DNA of 64,000 nt from Bacillota bacterium (GTDB lineage: Bacteria; Bacillota; UBA994), in NCBI GenBank assembly GCA_009773495.1, contig WSXW01000002.1, positions 62,001 through 126,000 on the forward strand. The letters are read 5' to 3'. Positions 26,207 to 36,903 of the stretch are shown here, in pieces. The position numbers were made by a program, and so were the translations under genes. The notes beneath the pieces are model-generated. The model was not told the DNA's origin. It saw nothing but the letters and a program-made list of their open reading frames with translations, and ran no database searches. The stretch's first letter is position 1. Every line of letters starts with the position of its first letter.

Positions 26207-26312
26207 TCCTCGTTCTTAGTTCCTCGTTGCTTAGAACGGACTCACTTCTTAGGAACGCGCTCCACTAGGAACGAAACTCCACTAGGAACGCTCTCTACGA
26301 GGAACGCTTATC
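26207..26312. repeat. Dispersed GTTCCT/AGGAAC repeat, copy 3
   Basis: GTTCCTCGTTCTTAGTTCC TCGTTGCTTAGAAC, followed by TAGGAACGCGCTCCACTAGGAACGAAACTCCACTAGGAACGCTCTCTACGAGGAACG. CTCCACTAGGAACG occurs twice in tandem. The two halves can fold on each other. Lies between the tRNA-Arg gene and the terminator before tig; no coding signal seen here. Confidence 0.6.
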
Positions 26313-26350
26313 GCCCTAATAACATATTTGTCGAGTGTGGGTTTAACCCC

Positions 26351-26377
26351 GCTTACCATTGTGGTAAGCTTTTTTTA
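26351..26377 (+). terminator. Terminator upstream of tig
   Basis: GCTTACCA-TTG-TGGTAAGC followed by TTTTTTT. It lies 178 nt after the last tRNA, and probably ends the tRNA transcript. Confidence 0.88.
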
Positions 26378-26386
26378 TGCTATAAT
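26359..26386 (+). promoter_or_regulatory. Promoter of tig overlapping the terminator
   Basis: TTGTGG, 16 nt, TGC-TATAAT (extended -10, consensus). The -35 box lies in the terminator loop and right arm, so terminator and promoter share DNA. Confidence 0.6.
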
Positions 26387-26448
26387 GTAGTGGTTAAACT
26401 AGGCTCTATGCCCAATACCTTATTATTTGCACTGAGGAGGACCCTGTT

Positions 26449-27744
26449 TTGAAAATTGATGTAAAGAAGCTCGAACAGAACAAAATACAGTTTGAGGTGA
26501 CCGTCGAAGAGGCCGCAGTGGCGCGTGCTTTAGACAGCGCTTACAAGAAGGTTGTAGCAAAGGTCAACATGCCCGGTTTCCGTCGCGGCAAGGTTCCGCG
26601 TCCGATTTTGGAGGCTCGGTACGGTGTTGAAGTTCTTTATGAAGAAGCCATTGATATATTGCTTCCTGAGGCCTATGCAAAGGCTTTAGGGGAGTCCAAG
26701 GTAGAACCAATCGACCGCCCAGAGATTGATGTCGTTACTTTTGTTAAGGGCGAGGAAGCGAAGTTCAAGTTCATTGTAGAACTTCCTCCGGAAGTAATCG
26801 TCGGAGAATATAAGGGAATAGAAGTAATCAAGCCTCAAGCAGAAGTAGCCGACGAGCAAGTAGAAAAGGAACTCAAGAAGCTGCAAGAACGTCACACCAG
26901 ACTTATAAAGTCGCCAGATGGTGTCGTGCAGAATGGTGACACGGCTATTATTGACTATGTTGGTTCTGTCGATGGTATCGATTTCTCAGGAGGGAGTGCT
27001 AAGGGCCATAACCTTGAAATTGGCTCGGGGACCTTTATTCCCGGTTTTGAAGAACAAATTATAGGTATGGAATGTGGTCAAGAGAGAAACATCGAGGTTA
27101 TGTTTCCCGCAGACTACCGCGCTACAGAGTTAGCTGGCAAGCTTGCCGTTTTTCAGATTGTACTGCATGACATTAAGCGCAAGGAACTTCCGAATTTGGA
27201 CGACGAATTTGCCAAAGAAATATCGGAGCACGAGAACCTAGAGAGCTTAATCCAAGAAATTCGTGGCCGCTTGCTTGTCGCAGCCGAAAGCTCTGCCAAG
27301 ACGCAGCTAGAGAACATTGTTGTTGCAAAAGTAGTAGAGAATTTTGCGGTGGATGTTCCTCAGCTCTATGCTGAGCGTGAGATTGATTCTATGATTGAAG
27401 ACATGCGTTACAATATCGAGCGTAGTGGGATGACCCTGGAACAATACTTAGAGTTTTTACAAAAAACGATGGAAACGCTGCGTGAGGAATTCGCAGGGCA
27501 CGCGCGTACTCGTGTTAAGACTCGTCTGGTTATAGACAAGATTCGTGAACTAGAGAATATATTTATAGATGAGGCCGAGCTAGAATCTCACTTAGAGGAG
27601 ATGGCTAAGCCTTACGGACAAACAGCACTACAGGTGCGCCAGGTTCTCGTGGATCGCGGTCAGCTTGAAGCTGTGCGCGAGAGCGCTGCGACCGGAAAGA
27701 CTATAGACTTTTTAGTCAAGGAAGCAGACGTTAAATCGGAATAG
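26449..27744 (+). CDS. tig: Trigger factor
   Basis: 431 residues, full length. N-terminal ribosome-binding domain with 'GFRRGKVPR' (signature loop), an FKBP-type prolyl isomerase insert (~155-245: '[14 protein letters not shown]', '[12 protein letters not shown]') and a long helical C-terminal chaperone domain. Binds at the ribosome exit and shields nascent chains. TTG start after GAGGAGG. clpP follows after 13 nt, then clpX: the usual Bacillota arrangement. Confidence 0.95.
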   Translation: MKIDVKKLEQNKIQFEVTVEEAAVARALDSAYKKVVAKVNMPGFRRGKVPRPILEARYGVEVLYEEAIDILLPEAYAKALGESKVEPIDRPEIDVVTFVKGEEAKFKFIVELPPEVIVGEYKGIEVIKPQAEVADEQVEKELKKLQERHTRLIKSPDGVVQNGDTAIIDYVGSVDGIDFSGGSAKGHNLEIGSGTFIPGFEEQIIGMECGQERNIEVMFPADYRATELAGKLAVFQIVLHDIKRKELPNLDDEFAKEISEHENLESLIQEIRGRLLVAAESSAKTQLENIVVAKVVENFAVDVPQLYAEREIDSMIEDMRYNIERSGMTLEQYLEFLQKTMETLREEFAGHARTRVKTRLVIDKIRELENIFIDEAELESHLEEMAKPYGQTALQVRQVLVDRGQLEAVRESAATGKTIDFLVKEADVKSE

Positions 27745-27757
27745 GAGGTTTTATGTC

Positions 27758-28345
27758 ATGGGCTTAATTCCGTTCGTCGTAGAACAAACTAGTCGTGGAG
27801 AGCGCAGTTACGATATCTTTTCGCGCTTGCTCAAGGATCGCATCATCATTCTCGGTTCTGCTATCGATGACCATGTGGCTAACCTAGTTGTTGCGCAAAT
27901 GCTGCATCTTGAAGGCGAAGACCCCACAAAGGATATAGAATTATATATCAATAGCCCCGGGGGTCATATCGACGCGGGTTTAGCCATTTACGACACTATG
28001 CAATATATTAAGTCTGACATCCGCACTACTTGTATTGGTATGGCCGCTAGCATGGCCGCAGTCTTGCTCGCAGCGGGTGCTCCTGGTAAGCGCATGATTC
28101 TTCCTAACGCCCGCGTGATGATCCATCAGCCGCATGGTGGCGCGTCAGGGCAGGCAGTCGACATAGAGATCCAGGCACGGGAAATATTGCGTATGCGTGA
28201 GTCACTTAATAAAATTCTTTCTCACCACACAGGTCAACCCCTGGAGAAGATTGCCAAGGATGTTGATCGCGATTTCTGGATGACAGCGGAATCCGCAAAG
28301 CAATACGGTGTGGTAGACGAGATTCTCGTTAAACGTTCCAAATAG
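27758..28345 (+). CDS. clpP: ATP-dependent Clp protease proteolytic subunit
   Basis: 195 residues. Catalytic Ser in 'GMAASMAAV' (~Ser98), His in 'MIHQPHGG' (~His123) and an Asp in the later 'DVDRDFWM' region. Forms the 14-subunit chamber that degrades unfolded proteins fed by ClpX. AGGAGG site before ATG. Tightly placed between tig and clpX. No CtsR or CIRCE operator is seen nearby. Confidence 0.96.
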   Translation: MGLIPFVVEQTSRGERSYDIFSRLLKDRIIILGSAIDDHVANLVVAQMLHLEGEDPTKDIELYINSPGGHIDAGLAIYDTMQYIKSDIRTTCIGMAASMAAVLLAAGAPGKRMILPNARVMIHQPHGGASGQAVDIEIQAREILRMRESLNKILSHHTGQPLEKIAKDVDRDFWMTAESAKQYGVVDEILVKRSK

Positions 28346-28362
28346 CCGCTAGGAGGTGTTTC

Positions 28363-29628
28363 ATGTTCAAATTTGACGACAAGAACTCCGTAAAGTGTTC
28401 GTTCTGTGGCAAAGCTCAGGAACAAGTTAAGAAGCTCATTGCGGGACCTGGGGTTTATATCTGTGATGAGTGCGTTGAGCTATGTATGGAAATTGTGGAA
28501 GAGGAGTCCCACCACGAGAATGAGGGGGAATTAAAAGAGATTCCTAAGCCCAAGGAGATCAAGGAGTTTTTAGATCAGTGGGTTATTGGGCAGGACGATG
28601 CCAAGCGAGTTTTAGCTGTCGCTGTCTATAACCACTACAAGCGCATCTACTCCTCGGGCGGCAAGAGTGACGACGTTGAACTGACTAAGAGCAATATCGC
28701 CCTAATTGGCCCAACCGGTGTTGGTAAGACATTGCTAGCGCAAAGCCTAGCCAAGCTCCTCAATGTACCATTTGCTATTGCGGATGCTACTTCGTTGACA
28801 GAGGCAGGATATGTGGGAGAGGATGTTGAGAATATCCTCCTCAAGTTAATACAGAGCGCGGATTACGACATTGAGCGGGCAGAAAAGGGCATTGTGTATA
28901 TTGATGAAGTAGATAAGATTGCACGCAAGTCCGATAATCCTTCAATTACCCGCGATGTTTCTGGTGAAGGAGTGCAGCAGGCGCTGCTTAAAATACTTGA
29001 GGGCACGGTAGCCAGCGTACCGCCTCAAGGCGGACGTAAGCATCCGCACCAAGAGTTCCTGCAGATAGATACTACTAATATTTTGTTTATTTGTGGTGGC
29101 GCTTTTGATGGTTTGGATAAAATTATTCAGAACCGCATTGGTAAGAAGAACATGGGCTTCGGCGCTGAGATCAGATCGCGCACGGAGGCACCCATAGGAG
29201 AACTGCTCAAGCAAGTTCTTCCTGCGGATTTGCTAAAGTTCGGCCTTATTCCTGAGTTTGTCGGGCGCATACCAGTCATTGCCACCTTAGACCAGCTCGA
29301 TGAGCATACCTTAGTGCGCGTGTTGACCGAGCCTAAGAATGCTCTCACTAAGCAATTCGGAAAACTTCTTGAATATGATGGAGTCGTTCTTGAGTTTAGG
29401 GAAGAGGCCTTGCGGGCAATCGCGCGCGAGGCGATTAAGCGCAATACAGGCGCTAGGGGCCTTCGTGCGATTATGGAGAAAATTATGCTTGATGTGATGT
29501 ATGATGCACCATCAAATGGTGATATCAAAAAATGCATTGTGACCGAAGAAGTGATATTGAATGGTGAACCACCGTTACTTGTTCAAGATGTAGCTAAGAG
29601 CAAGAAGAAAAAGGGAGTAACCGCCTGA
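28363..29628 (+). CDS. clpX: ATP-dependent Clp protease ATP-binding subunit ClpX
   Basis: 421 residues. N-terminal zinc-binding domain (C12, C15, C34, C37), Walker A 'GPTGVGKT', Walker B '[10 protein letters not shown]', pore/arginine region and sensor '[12 protein letters not shown]'; the 'GRIPV' segment matches the family. Unfolds and feeds substrates to ClpP. 17 nt after clpP with AGGAGGTG. Confidence 0.96.
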   Translation: MFKFDDKNSVKCSFCGKAQEQVKKLIAGPGVYICDECVELCMEIVEEESHHENEGELKEIPKPKEIKEFLDQWVIGQDDAKRVLAVAVYNHYKRIYSSGGKSDDVELTKSNIALIGPTGVGKTLLAQSLAKLLNVPFAIADATSLTEAGYVGEDVENILLKLIQSADYDIERAEKGIVYIDEVDKIARKSDNPSITRDVSGEGVQQALLKILEGTVASVPPQGGRKHPHQEFLQIDTTNILFICGGAFDGLDKIIQNRIGKKNMGFGAEIRSRTEAPIGELLKQVLPADLLKFGLIPEFVGRIPVIATLDQLDEHTLVRVLTEPKNALTKQFGKLLEYDGVVLEFREEALRAIAREAIKRNTGARGLRAIMEKIMLDVMYDAPSNGDIKKCIVTEEVILNGEPPLLVQDVAKSKKKKGVTA

Positions 29629-29634
29629 AATCGG

Positions 29635-29667
29635 TGAGGTAGTCAGTAGACTGCCTCATTTTTTTCT
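29635..29667 (+). terminator. Terminator of the tig-clpP-clpX operon
   Basis: TGAGGTAGTC-AGTA-GACTGCCTCA followed by TTTTTTT. Confidence 0.9.
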
Positions 29668-29702
29668 CGCCTTAGGCACACACTATGTTAGAGGTGAGAG
29701 CG

Positions 29703-31349
29703 GTGGACTTTGGAAGCATGTTCTACGTAGTACAAGTGTTCTTCGCAATAGTAATCGGACTGTACTTTCTAAACCTACTTCGCTCGCAACAGGGAAGCAA
29801 AGTGGCGGTGGAAAAAGAATCCCGTAAAGAAACAGATAAGCTGCGTAAACTCAGGGGGATTACTTTAACCGAGCCGTTGTCTGAGCGCACCCGCCCCAGC
29901 AAATTTGCCGATGTTGTGGGTCAAGCAGATGGGGTCAAAACCCTCCGTGCGGCACTATGCGGGACTAATCCGCAGCATGTTATTATCTATGGTCCGCCGG
30001 GCGTAGGCAAAACAGCGGCGGCACGCCTTGTATTAGAGGAGGCTAGGCGGACACCAGGGTCACCATTTGGATCTGAGGCCAAATTCATTGAATTAGATGC
30101 TACGACAGCTCGTTTCGACGAAAGAGGAATCGCCGATCCCTTAATTGGGTCTGTTCATGACCCCATTTACCAAGGGGCCGGTGCCATGGGCATGGCCGGT
30201 ATACCTCAGCCCAAACCTGGTGCCGTCACTAAGGCTCATGGCGGGGTACTCTTTATAGATGAGATTGGCGAGCTTCATCCTATTCAAATGAATAAGCTCC
30301 TTAAGGTGCTTGAAGACCGTAAAGTTTTTTTGGAGAGTGCCTACTACTCATCTGAGGATAGCAATGTCCCATCTCATATTCATGATATCTTCCAAAATGG
30401 ACTTCCGGCAGACTTTCGTTTGGTAGGCGCAACTACCCGATCTCCGGAACAACTTCCCCCGGCTATCCGCTCACGTTGTCTGGAGATATTTTTTCGACCC
30501 CTCAGGAGTGAGCAGCTAGCTCAAATTGCCCAGAATGCCGCCGATAGAATCGGTATTATATTAGAAGATAGCGCCAACAACCTGTTGTCACGCTACGCTC
30601 ACAATGGGCGTGAAGCAGTGAACATTATCCAGATTGCCGCTGGTGTTGCTGGAGGCGAAGGGCGTAATCAGCTGTCCGCTTCGGACATTGAGTGGGTGAT
30701 CAACTCCACTAACTGTACACCGCGCCATGAACCGAAGATACCCTCAGAGCCTGCCATTGGTGTCGCAAACGGTCTAGCGGTGTTCGGTCCTGCCCTAGGT
30801 ACAATTCTTGAGTTAGAGGTCTTAGCGACCCCAGCTAGAGGCCGAGGGATAGTAAAGGTAACAGGCATAGCTGAAGAAGAAGAGATCGGCAACACGCAGC
30901 ACGTTATACGCCGCAAAAGCATGGTCTCTAATTCGGTAGACACAGTAATTACAGTGCTGAAAGGGCTTTTAGAAGAAGACCCGCGCAAGTACGACTTGCA
31001 CATCAACTTTCCTGGTGGAATTCCTGTAGATGGACCCTCAGCCGGAGTGGCCATGGCGGTTGCTTCTTACTCAGCCATTAAGAAAATACCCGTCAACAAT
31101 TTAGTTGCTATGACCGGTGAAATCTCTGTGCGGGGTTTAGTCAAGCCAGTAGGTGGAGTTGCGGCCAAGCTAGAGGCAGCCACCTTCGCAGGGGTGAAAG
31201 TGGCGCTAATCCCAGCCGAGAATTGGCAAGAAAGTTTCGCCAGAATTTCTGGCCTTAAGGTCATCCCTATCAAGCACATAAATGAGGCGTTAGAGCTCTG
31301 CTTTGTAGCAAGGCCAGATATACGAGTAGAATTAATCACTGCGACGTAA
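29703..31349 (+). CDS. lonB: ATP-dependent protease LonB
   Basis: 548 residues. An N-terminal membrane segment ('FYVVQVFFAIVIGLYFLNLL') precedes an AAA+ module: Walker A 'GPPGVGKTA', Walker B 'LFIDEIGEL', 'RSRCLEIFF'. The C-terminal Lon protease domain has the Ser in 'DGPSAGVAMA' and Lys in 'KPVGGVAAKLEA'. In B. subtilis LonB acts in the forespore and sits between clpX and lonA, exactly as here. GTG 29703 has GAGGTGAG well spaced; the track's ATG 29685 has no site. Confidence 0.93.
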   Translation: MDFGSMFYVVQVFFAIVIGLYFLNLLRSQQGSKVAVEKESRKETDKLRKLRGITLTEPLSERTRPSKFADVVGQADGVKTLRAALCGTNPQHVIIYGPPGVGKTAAARLVLEEARRTPGSPFGSEAKFIELDATTARFDERGIADPLIGSVHDPIYQGAGAMGMAGIPQPKPGAVTKAHGGVLFIDEIGELHPIQMNKLLKVLEDRKVFLESAYYSSEDSNVPSHIHDIFQNGLPADFRLVGATTRSPEQLPPAIRSRCLEIFFRPLRSEQLAQIAQNAADRIGIILEDSANNLLSRYAHNGREAVNIIQIAAGVAGGEGRNQLSASDIEWVINSTNCTPRHEPKIPSEPAIGVANGLAVFGPALGTILELEVLATPARGRGIVKVTGIAEEEEIGNTQHVIRRKSMVSNSVDTVITVLKGLLEEDPRKYDLHINFPGGIPVDGPSAGVAMAVASYSAIKKIPVNNLVAMTGEISVRGLVKPVGGVAAKLEAATFAGVKVALIPAENWQESFARISGLKVIPIKHINEALELCFVARPDIRVELITAT

Positions 31350-31372
31350 GCCCGCACTAGCGGGCTGTTTTT
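31349..31372 (+). terminator. Terminator of lonB
   Basis: AGCCCGC-ACTA-GCGGGCT followed by GTTTTT. Confidence 0.87.
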
Positions 31373-31443
31373 CTGTGGCGTATACTATTCTTACCGCATA
31401 TAACATAATCACGACACAAACGTAGCTCCTAGGAGGTGTCACC

Positions 31444-33768
31444 TTGAACATTAACCAACTTCCATTGCTCCCCCTGCGGGGCTACCTAGTATTCCCCCAT
31501 AGCATGTTGAACCTCGACGTCGGTAGGGTTAAGTCAGTCGATGCTGTCAATGCTGCTATGCAAGATGATGGGCAGATCATACTAGCGACTCAGGCTGATG
31601 TAAATGTCGAAGACCCCACTTCAGAGGATATTCATTCCGTAGGTACATTAGCGATTATTAGACAGGTCATTGCGCTACCCGGAGGCACAGTACGTGTTCT
31701 TGTAGAAGGTCAATCACGTGTTCTGATCAAACGGGTTGTTTCCGACCAGCCATACATGATAGCAGATGTCGAAGTACTGCCTGATCATATCGACGACGCT
31801 GTTTTTTGTGAGGCTCTTATGCGTCGTCTATTGGAGAGTTTCGAGCAGTTTGTCAAAGTAGGCAAGAAAATTGCTCACGAAGTCTATGCTACAGTGAGCT
31901 CAATTGATGCGCCGGGCCATATGGCGGATACTATTGCTTCGCACCTCAGTCTGGCGATTGAAGACAGGCAGAGTGTTTTAGCGACCCATGACGTTGCTGA
32001 GCGTCTAGAACGAGTAGACGAGTATGTGGCACGTGAACTCGAGATCTTGGAAATTGAAAAACGATTGGGTCAAAGAGTGCGTAAGCAAATGGAAAAAAAC
32101 CAACGGGAGTATTATCTGCGCGAGCAAATGAAGGCAATCCAAAAAGAACTCGGACAGAAAGACGAGCGAGTAGCCGAATCTGACGAGTTACGACTTAGAA
32201 TTGAGCAGCTGAAGTTACCAAAAGAAGTTGAGGAGCGGTGCCTTAAAGAAGTGGACCGCCTTGAACGCATGCCTCCTGGCGTGGCTGAGGCGGTTGTGGT
32301 ACGTAATTACCTCGACTGGACCTTGGCTTTGCCGTGGAATAATCAAACAGAAGACGAACTTGACATTCGCAAAGCTGAGGCTATTCTTAATGAAGACCAT
32401 TATGGCTTAGAGAAGGTAAAAGCCCGCATATTAGAGTTTTTGGCCGTTCGTCATCTCACAAATACACTCAAGGGTCCCATACTGTGTTTGGTAGGCCCCC
32501 CGGGTGTAGGCAAGACATCTTTAGCTCGATCTGTCGCTCGCTCTCTTTCACGCAACTTTGTACGTATGTCTCTCGGAGGCGTGCGTGACGAAGCTGAGAT
32601 TCGAGGTCATCGGCGTACCTATGTCGGCGCCATGCCCGGAAGAGTAATCCAAGGCTTGCGCCAGGTCAAAACTCGTAATCCCGTCTTCTTGCTCGACGAA
32701 ATAGACAAGATGAGTATGGATTTTCGTGGCGATCCATCGGCAGCTCTCTTAGAGGTGCTAGATCCAGAGCAGAATAATACCTTTGCGGATCACTACGTTG
32801 AATTATCATTTGACTTGTCGCAGGTATTGTTCATAACTACCGCTAATTCTCGATATAGCATCCCGCGGCCTCTGCTCGACCGTATGGAATTAATTACTAT
32901 TTCTGGCTATACAGAAGAGGAGAAAGTTCAAATAGCCCTGCGACACCTGATTCCCAAAGCCTTCGCTGCACATGGTCTGACTGAATCTCAGATATCTATT
33001 AGTGAAGCAGCGGTGCGAAAAATTACAAATGAGTACACACGTGAGGCCGGTGTGCGGAATTTAGAGCGTGAAATTGCTAGCGTGTGTCGAAAGGTTGCCA
33101 AGGAAATAGTTGGAGGGCATGCAAAAATCATAGCTATTAATGTGCAGAACCTGCATAGCTATTTGGGAGCTCCTCGTTTCCGCTATAACTTAGCTGAACA
33201 GCGCGATGAGGTTGGCATTTCGACCGGGTTAGTTTGGACCGAGGTGGGAGGCGATACAGCAACAATCGAGGTCACTGTGATGAATGGGAAGGGTAGCCTC
33301 ATTCTCACCGGACAGCTAGGTGAAGTAATGCGGGAATCAGCTCAAGCAGCCTATAGTTACATTCGGTCGCGCGCAGGCGAGCTTGGCATCGATACGGAGT
33401 TCTATCAAAACAACGATATCCACGTCCATATTCCTGAAGGGTCAATCCCTAAGGACGGACCTTCTGCAGGCATAACGCTAGCAACTGCGTTAGCATCAGC
33501 ATTGGCTAAAAGGCCTGTGCGTCACGAAGTAGCCATGACAGGGGAGATCACTTTGCGCGGGAGAGTCCTGCCTATTGGCGGGCTAAAAGAAAAACTCTTG
33601 GCGGCACATCGCTCTGGGGTGAAGACAGTGTTAGTGCCGCGGGACAACAAACGAGACCTAGACGAAGTCCCACGCAATATCTTACGTAAGCTTACGATTC
33701 ATCTAGTCGACAATATGTCAGAGGTATTAGACTTGGCACTGCTTCCCAGAATTGATAGTCATGTTTAA
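31444..33768 (+). CDS. lon: ATP-dependent protease La
   Basis: 774 residues, full length. N-terminal substrate-binding domain, coiled-coil linker, Walker A 'GPPGVGKTS' (~350), Walker B '[10 protein letters not shown]', and the Ser-Lys dyad in 'PKDGPSAG' (~Ser674) and 'GLKEKLLAA' (~Lys716). Degrades damaged and selected regulatory proteins. TTG start after CTAGGAGGTG. ysxC overlaps its 3' end. Its position behind lonB is conserved. Confidence 0.95.
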   Translation: MNINQLPLLPLRGYLVFPHSMLNLDVGRVKSVDAVNAAMQDDGQIILATQADVNVEDPTSEDIHSVGTLAIIRQVIALPGGTVRVLVEGQSRVLIKRVVSDQPYMIADVEVLPDHIDDAVFCEALMRRLLESFEQFVKVGKKIAHEVYATVSSIDAPGHMADTIASHLSLAIEDRQSVLATHDVAERLERVDEYVARELEILEIEKRLGQRVRKQMEKNQREYYLREQMKAIQKELGQKDERVAESDELRLRIEQLKLPKEVEERCLKEVDRLERMPPGVAEAVVVRNYLDWTLALPWNNQTEDELDIRKAEAILNEDHYGLEKVKARILEFLAVRHLTNTLKGPILCLVGPPGVGKTSLARSVARSLSRNFVRMSLGGVRDEAEIRGHRRTYVGAMPGRVIQGLRQVKTRNPVFLLDEIDKMSMDFRGDPSAALLEVLDPEQNNTFADHYVELSFDLSQVLFITTANSRYSIPRPLLDRMELITISGYTEEEKVQIALRHLIPKAFAAHGLTESQISISEAAVRKITNEYTREAGVRNLEREIASVCRKVAKEIVGGHAKIIAINVQNLHSYLGAPRFRYNLAEQRDEVGISTGLVWTEVGGDTATIEVTVMNGKGSLILTGQLGEVMRESAQAAYSYIRSRAGELGIDTEFYQNNDIHVHIPEGSIPKDGPSAGITLATALASALAKRPVRHEVAMTGEITLRGRVLPIGGLKEKLLAAHRSGVKTVLVPRDNKRDLDEVPRNILRKLTIHLVDNMSEVLDLALLPRIDSHV

Positions 33769-34402
33769 GGTTATGTCAGCGGAAATAGTACTCTCGGCTC
33801 TAAGGCTCAATCACATGCCTACAGAGGGGCTGCCTGAGATTGCTCTGATTGGCCGGAGCAATGTAGGAAAGTCTTCCTTGGTCAACGCTATGCTCGGAAG
33901 AAGAAGTCTGGCCCGCATTAGCTCTAGCCCCGGCAAAACACGTCTGATGAACTTTTACCTGATTAACCAAGAGTTCTACCTTGTAGATGTGCCTGGCTAT
34001 GGCTATGCGAAATTTGCACAAACCGAACGCTTAGAGCTGCGAAAATATCTTGAGGTATACTTGGCGAAACGAAATCAGCTACAGCTCGTAGTACAACTGG
34101 TGGACTTTCGCCACCCACCTTCGCGCGAGGATATCATTATGCACGTTCTCGTAAGAAATAGTGGGGTTGCTCTAAAGGTGGTGGCAACAAAGGCAGATAA
34201 AGTAGCTCGCTCGCAGCACCAAGCACATGAAAAAATGCTGCTAGAGGCCTTGCGGCTTCACCCTGGCGAGCTAATAGTGACGTCCGCTTCCGGGAAAAGC
34301 GGCATCGATGAGTTATGGACCCATATCGCTGATGCATTTCCCGATGTGTTAGGAGGTTGCAGCACTATTGAGCAGGTTGAGGATACTAAAGGTAGAAATT
34401 AG
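33761..34402 (+). CDS. ysxC: Ribosome biogenesis GTPase YsxC/EngB
   Basis: 213 residues. G1 'GRSNVGKSS', G2 'SSSPGKT', G3 'DVPGYGYA', G4 'TKADK' and G5 'TSASGKSG'. Needed for late assembly of the 50S subunit. ATG 33761 overlaps the lon stop by 8 nt and gives the usual 'SAEIVLSA' N-terminus; ATG 33773 is the alternative. Conserved lon-ysxC order. Confidence 0.93.
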   Translation: MFKVMSAEIVLSALRLNHMPTEGLPEIALIGRSNVGKSSLVNAMLGRRSLARISSSPGKTRLMNFYLINQEFYLVDVPGYGYAKFAQTERLELRKYLEVYLAKRNQLQLVVQLVDFRHPPSREDIIMHVLVRNSGVALKVVATKADKVARSQHQAHEKMLLEALRLHPGELIVTSASGKSGIDELWTHIADAFPDVLGGCSTIEQVEDTKGRN

Positions 34403-34466
34403 CGGTAAAAAAAATGGGATTTAGTAATTTAGAGTTTGGAATAATAAAATGGAGGAAGGAATAAAA

Positions 34467-35492
34467 ATGGGGCTAAAGGTGGTTCTCCTCTACAACCTTA
34501 TAGGAGAGGTGCAGGAGTCTGAAGAAGATCCTCCTGACTCGCAAGCGGAATTTGACTCAGAAAGTACAATACGCGCGATCAAGGACGCCTTAGAACAGCT
34601 TGGATGTGATGTGACATGTCTAGATGGTGGACCTACCGCATTCTTTCGCTTAGCCAACAGTAACTTTGACCTCGCCTTTAACATTTGCGAAGGACGCAAG
34701 GGTAGGAATCGGGAGGCACAGATCCCCGCCATCCTTGAGATGCTCGGCATCCCTTATACTGGATCAGATGTATTGACCTTAGCTGTCAGTCTAGATAAGG
34801 CCGCTACGAAGAAGTTATTGGCCTACGATGGGATACCAACCCCGTGCTTTCAAGTTTTTCACGACTCTTCGGAGCCATTAGACGCACACCTGCGCTTTCC
34901 CTTATTCGTAAAGCCTGTCCATGAGGGATCCTCCATGGGCATTAGTGCGAGTTCGAAGGTTAACGATGAGACTGAACTGCGGCGTCAGGTCGATTTCGTC
35001 TGTAGCACCTACCGTCAGCCAGCCTTAGTTGAAGAGTTTATTGCCGGCAGGGAGTTTACCATTGGAATTATTGGCAATGGTTTAGAGATTCGCACACTGC
35101 CTATCATGGAAATTGATTTTTCGAAGGTTTCTTCTGAAGCAAATGGTATTTACACCTATCAGTTTAAGAAGGAGTGGACAGCGCGGGAGAACTTTTTGTG
35201 TCCAGCTCCCGTCGATGGGGAAATTGCAGAGCACATGCGTTGTATAGCTCTCCGCGCATTTCATTCTATCGGCTGCAGAGACTATGCACGGGTCGACTTT
35301 AGGCTTTCAGAAGACGGCATACCTTATGTTATCGAGATTAATCCACTGCCTGGTTTAGCCCCAGGGTACAGTGACTTTCCCGTTTCAGCCGAAGCAGCAG
35401 GGCTACAGTTCCCGCAACTCATCGCTGAAATACTTAACACCGCTATTTGCCGCGTGCGCGGAGTCAGCTTACTGGCTAGAACGGCAACTTAG
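34467..35492 (+). CDS. D-Ala-D-Ala ligase-like ATP-grasp protein
   Basis: 341 residues. N-terminal Rossmann-like domain with 'FDLAFNICEGRKGRNREAQIPAILE' and 'GIPYTGSD', then an ATP-grasp domain: 'DKAATKKLL', 'FPLFVKPVHEGSSMGI', 'ALVEEFIAGREFTIGI', 'YARVDFRLSEDG', 'VIEINPLPGL' (Mg ligands). This is the Ddl fold; but genuine Ddl motifs are loosely kept, so the acceptor and donor amino acids may differ. Start at ATG 34467 after GGAGGAAGGA. Monocistronic. Confidence 0.82.
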   Translation: MGLKVVLLYNLIGEVQESEEDPPDSQAEFDSESTIRAIKDALEQLGCDVTCLDGGPTAFFRLANSNFDLAFNICEGRKGRNREAQIPAILEMLGIPYTGSDVLTLAVSLDKAATKKLLAYDGIPTPCFQVFHDSSEPLDAHLRFPLFVKPVHEGSSMGISASSKVNDETELRRQVDFVCSTYRQPALVEEFIAGREFTIGIIGNGLEIRTLPIMEIDFSKVSSEANGIYTYQFKKEWTARENFLCPAPVDGEIAEHMRCIALRAFHSIGCRDYARVDFRLSEDGIPYVIEINPLPGLAPGYSDFPVSAEAAGLQFPQLIAEILNTAICRVRGVSLLARTAT

Positions 35493-35609
35493 GAGCGTGG
35501 GGGACACACCGCTTTTTCTATAGTCTACAAATCACTAACCCAACTTTCGACCGATCTCCTCCAAAACACGCGAGTGGTAGGCAGCTCCTTTTGGCTCCTT
35601 AACTTATTC

Positions 35610-35797
35610 TTGGGAGAGATGTGCGCTACAGATCTTGACTGGAGTGGCCACAATTCTTGGTATTGATGCTCTATTCTATTGGTGCTCTGCCCTTTATACC
35701 GGACACCAGTGTTTTAGGCATTTTATATTACGATACCTATAGGAACTATTGTCTTCACACTGGGTGTCTCGAGAATTGAGTTATATCGTAAACACTA
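35610..35797 (+). pseudogene. Possible remnant of a membrane-protein gene
   Basis: In the 570-nt gap after the ATP-grasp gene, three reading frames in turn look protein-like: 'LQILTGVATILGIDALFY', then 'GALPFIPDTSVLGIL', then 'ITIPIGTIVFTLGVSRIELYRKH' ending at TAG 35795. No single frame spans them, and internal stops occur. This suggests the 3' end of a hydrophobic gene broken by at least two frameshifts. A terminator follows 26 nt on. I see nothing else between 35493 and 35610. Confidence 0.3.
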
Positions 35798-35822
35798 GAG
35801 TCAGGATCGGTAGCCTCATACA

Positions 35823-35864
35823 AAAAGACAGTCTCCCTGGGATTCCAGAGAGACTGTCTTTCTT
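35823..35864 (+). terminator. Long hairpin terminator in the degenerate gap
   Basis: AAAGACAGTCTC / GAGACTGTCTTT, perfect 12 bp, with an inner TGG/CCA pairing and a T-rich 3' side. Confidence 0.75.
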
Positions 35865-35929
35865 ATTGCTAATCGGGATGGGTACTGGGCCTCCACGAGT
35901 CAGTGCCTCGTGGCTACACTAACGTGTGG

Positions 35930-36020
35930 TACGCTGAACGACGGTGTAATACACCGCCGCTACCAGCAGCTAGGAGCTAGGACCGCCATGCGCTATGCGC
36001 TATGTGCCATGTGCAACCCC
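35930..36020. repeat. Dispersed repeat, copy 4 (GCGCTATG type)
   Basis: CAGCTAGGAGCTAGGACCGCC ATGCGCTATGCGCTATGTGCCATGTGC. The GCGCTATGCGC(T/C)ATGTG words recur at 41750, where they sit beside the AGGAAC type. Confidence 0.5.
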
Positions 36021-36021
36021 G

Positions 36022-36067
36022 TCAGTAGGAAAGCAGGAACGCTATCGCGCTCCTGCTTTCCTACTGA
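36022..36067 (-). terminator. Terminator of the minus-strand ABC operon
   Basis: Perfect 17-bp stem TCAGTAGGAAAGCAGGA / TCCTGCTTTCCTACTGA with a 12-nt loop, overlapping the permease stop codon. No clear T-run on the minus strand. Confidence 0.7.
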
Positions 36068-36903
36068 TGGTGCGCCACTATTTTCTTTTCGAACAACACC
36101 ACAAGCTGATACATTACCGCTGCCGCTACTGCTAAGAGCAGCACACTGGTCATAACTAAGTGCATGTTGAGCACCTGGCCGCCGTAGATGGCAAGGTACC
36201 CAAGCCCCGCACGGGATACGAGGAACTCACCCACAATAACACCGACCCATGATAGCCCTACGTTGACCTTCAGCGCGGACAGGATCGTTGGCAGGCTCCC
36301 TGGTAGCACGATGTATTTGAATGCCTGCCACTTTGTAGCTCCAAAGGAATTTACCAGCTTAAGCTTTAATGGGTCTACCTCTTGAAAGCCGCTGTGCACG
36401 ACGAGAATAGTGGTGATCAAGGATATGGCTAAAGCCATAGCGACAATTGTGGTGGGGCTAGTACCTAACCACACAATAAACAAGGGGCCTAGAGCAATCT
36501 TAGGCAAGCTGTTAAGCACAACTAGGTAGGGATCCAAAGTGCGGCTGACATTTGGCCACCACCATAGAACGGCGGCAAGCAAGGTGCCGATTACAGTGCC
36601 ACCTATAAAGCCAATTACGGTCTCCAGGCTAGTTACGCCAACATGTAAATATAGGCTGCCATTTGCGTGTAAAGAAAGCACTGTTTGCCACACCCGGGTA
36701 GGACGACTGACTAGAAAGGCATCGACTATTTTGTGCTCTGCGGCGAATTCCCACAGGGTGAAGAAGCCCACAAGCAGAGCAATTTGTATTAAGGTAATTG
36801 TGGCACGGGTAAGTAACACCTTAGCAAGATAATCCGCATGCTCTTCTGTCTGCGCCTGCTTACTCAAGTAGTATCGTCTAAGAAGTTTTTTCAGTAGCAA
36901 CAC
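36061..36903 (-). CDS. ABC transporter permease, NitT/TauT (SsuC-like) type
   Basis: 280 residues with six membrane spans. The EAA loop 'SFGATKWQAFKYIVLPGSLP' is clear; 'VGVIVGEFLVSRAGLGYLA' is the usual C-terminal signature. It partners the ATPase and the binding protein encoded just upstream on the same strand. GTG start overlaps the ATPase gene by 26 nt. The class carries nitrate, sulfonates, taurine or pyrimidine precursors; nothing in the sequence decides among them. Confidence 0.88.
   Translation of the reverse strand: MLLLKKLLRRYYLSKQAQTEEHADYLAKVLLTRATITLIQIALLVGFFTLWEFAAEHKIVDAFLVSRPTRVWQTVLSLHANGSLYLHVGVTSLETVIGFIGGTVIGTLLAAVLWWWPNVSRTLDPYLVVLNSLPKIALGPLFIVWLGTSPTTIVAMALAISLITTILVVHSGFQEVDPLKLKLVNSFGATKWQAFKYIVLPGSLPTILSALKVNVGLSWVGVIVGEFLVSRAGLGYLAIYGGQVLNMHLVMTSVLLLAVAAAVMYQLVVLFEKKIVAHHQ

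Noticed and set aside
36188-36832. Plus-strand ORFs opposite the ABC permease
   Set aside because: Shadows of a clear minus-strand gene.
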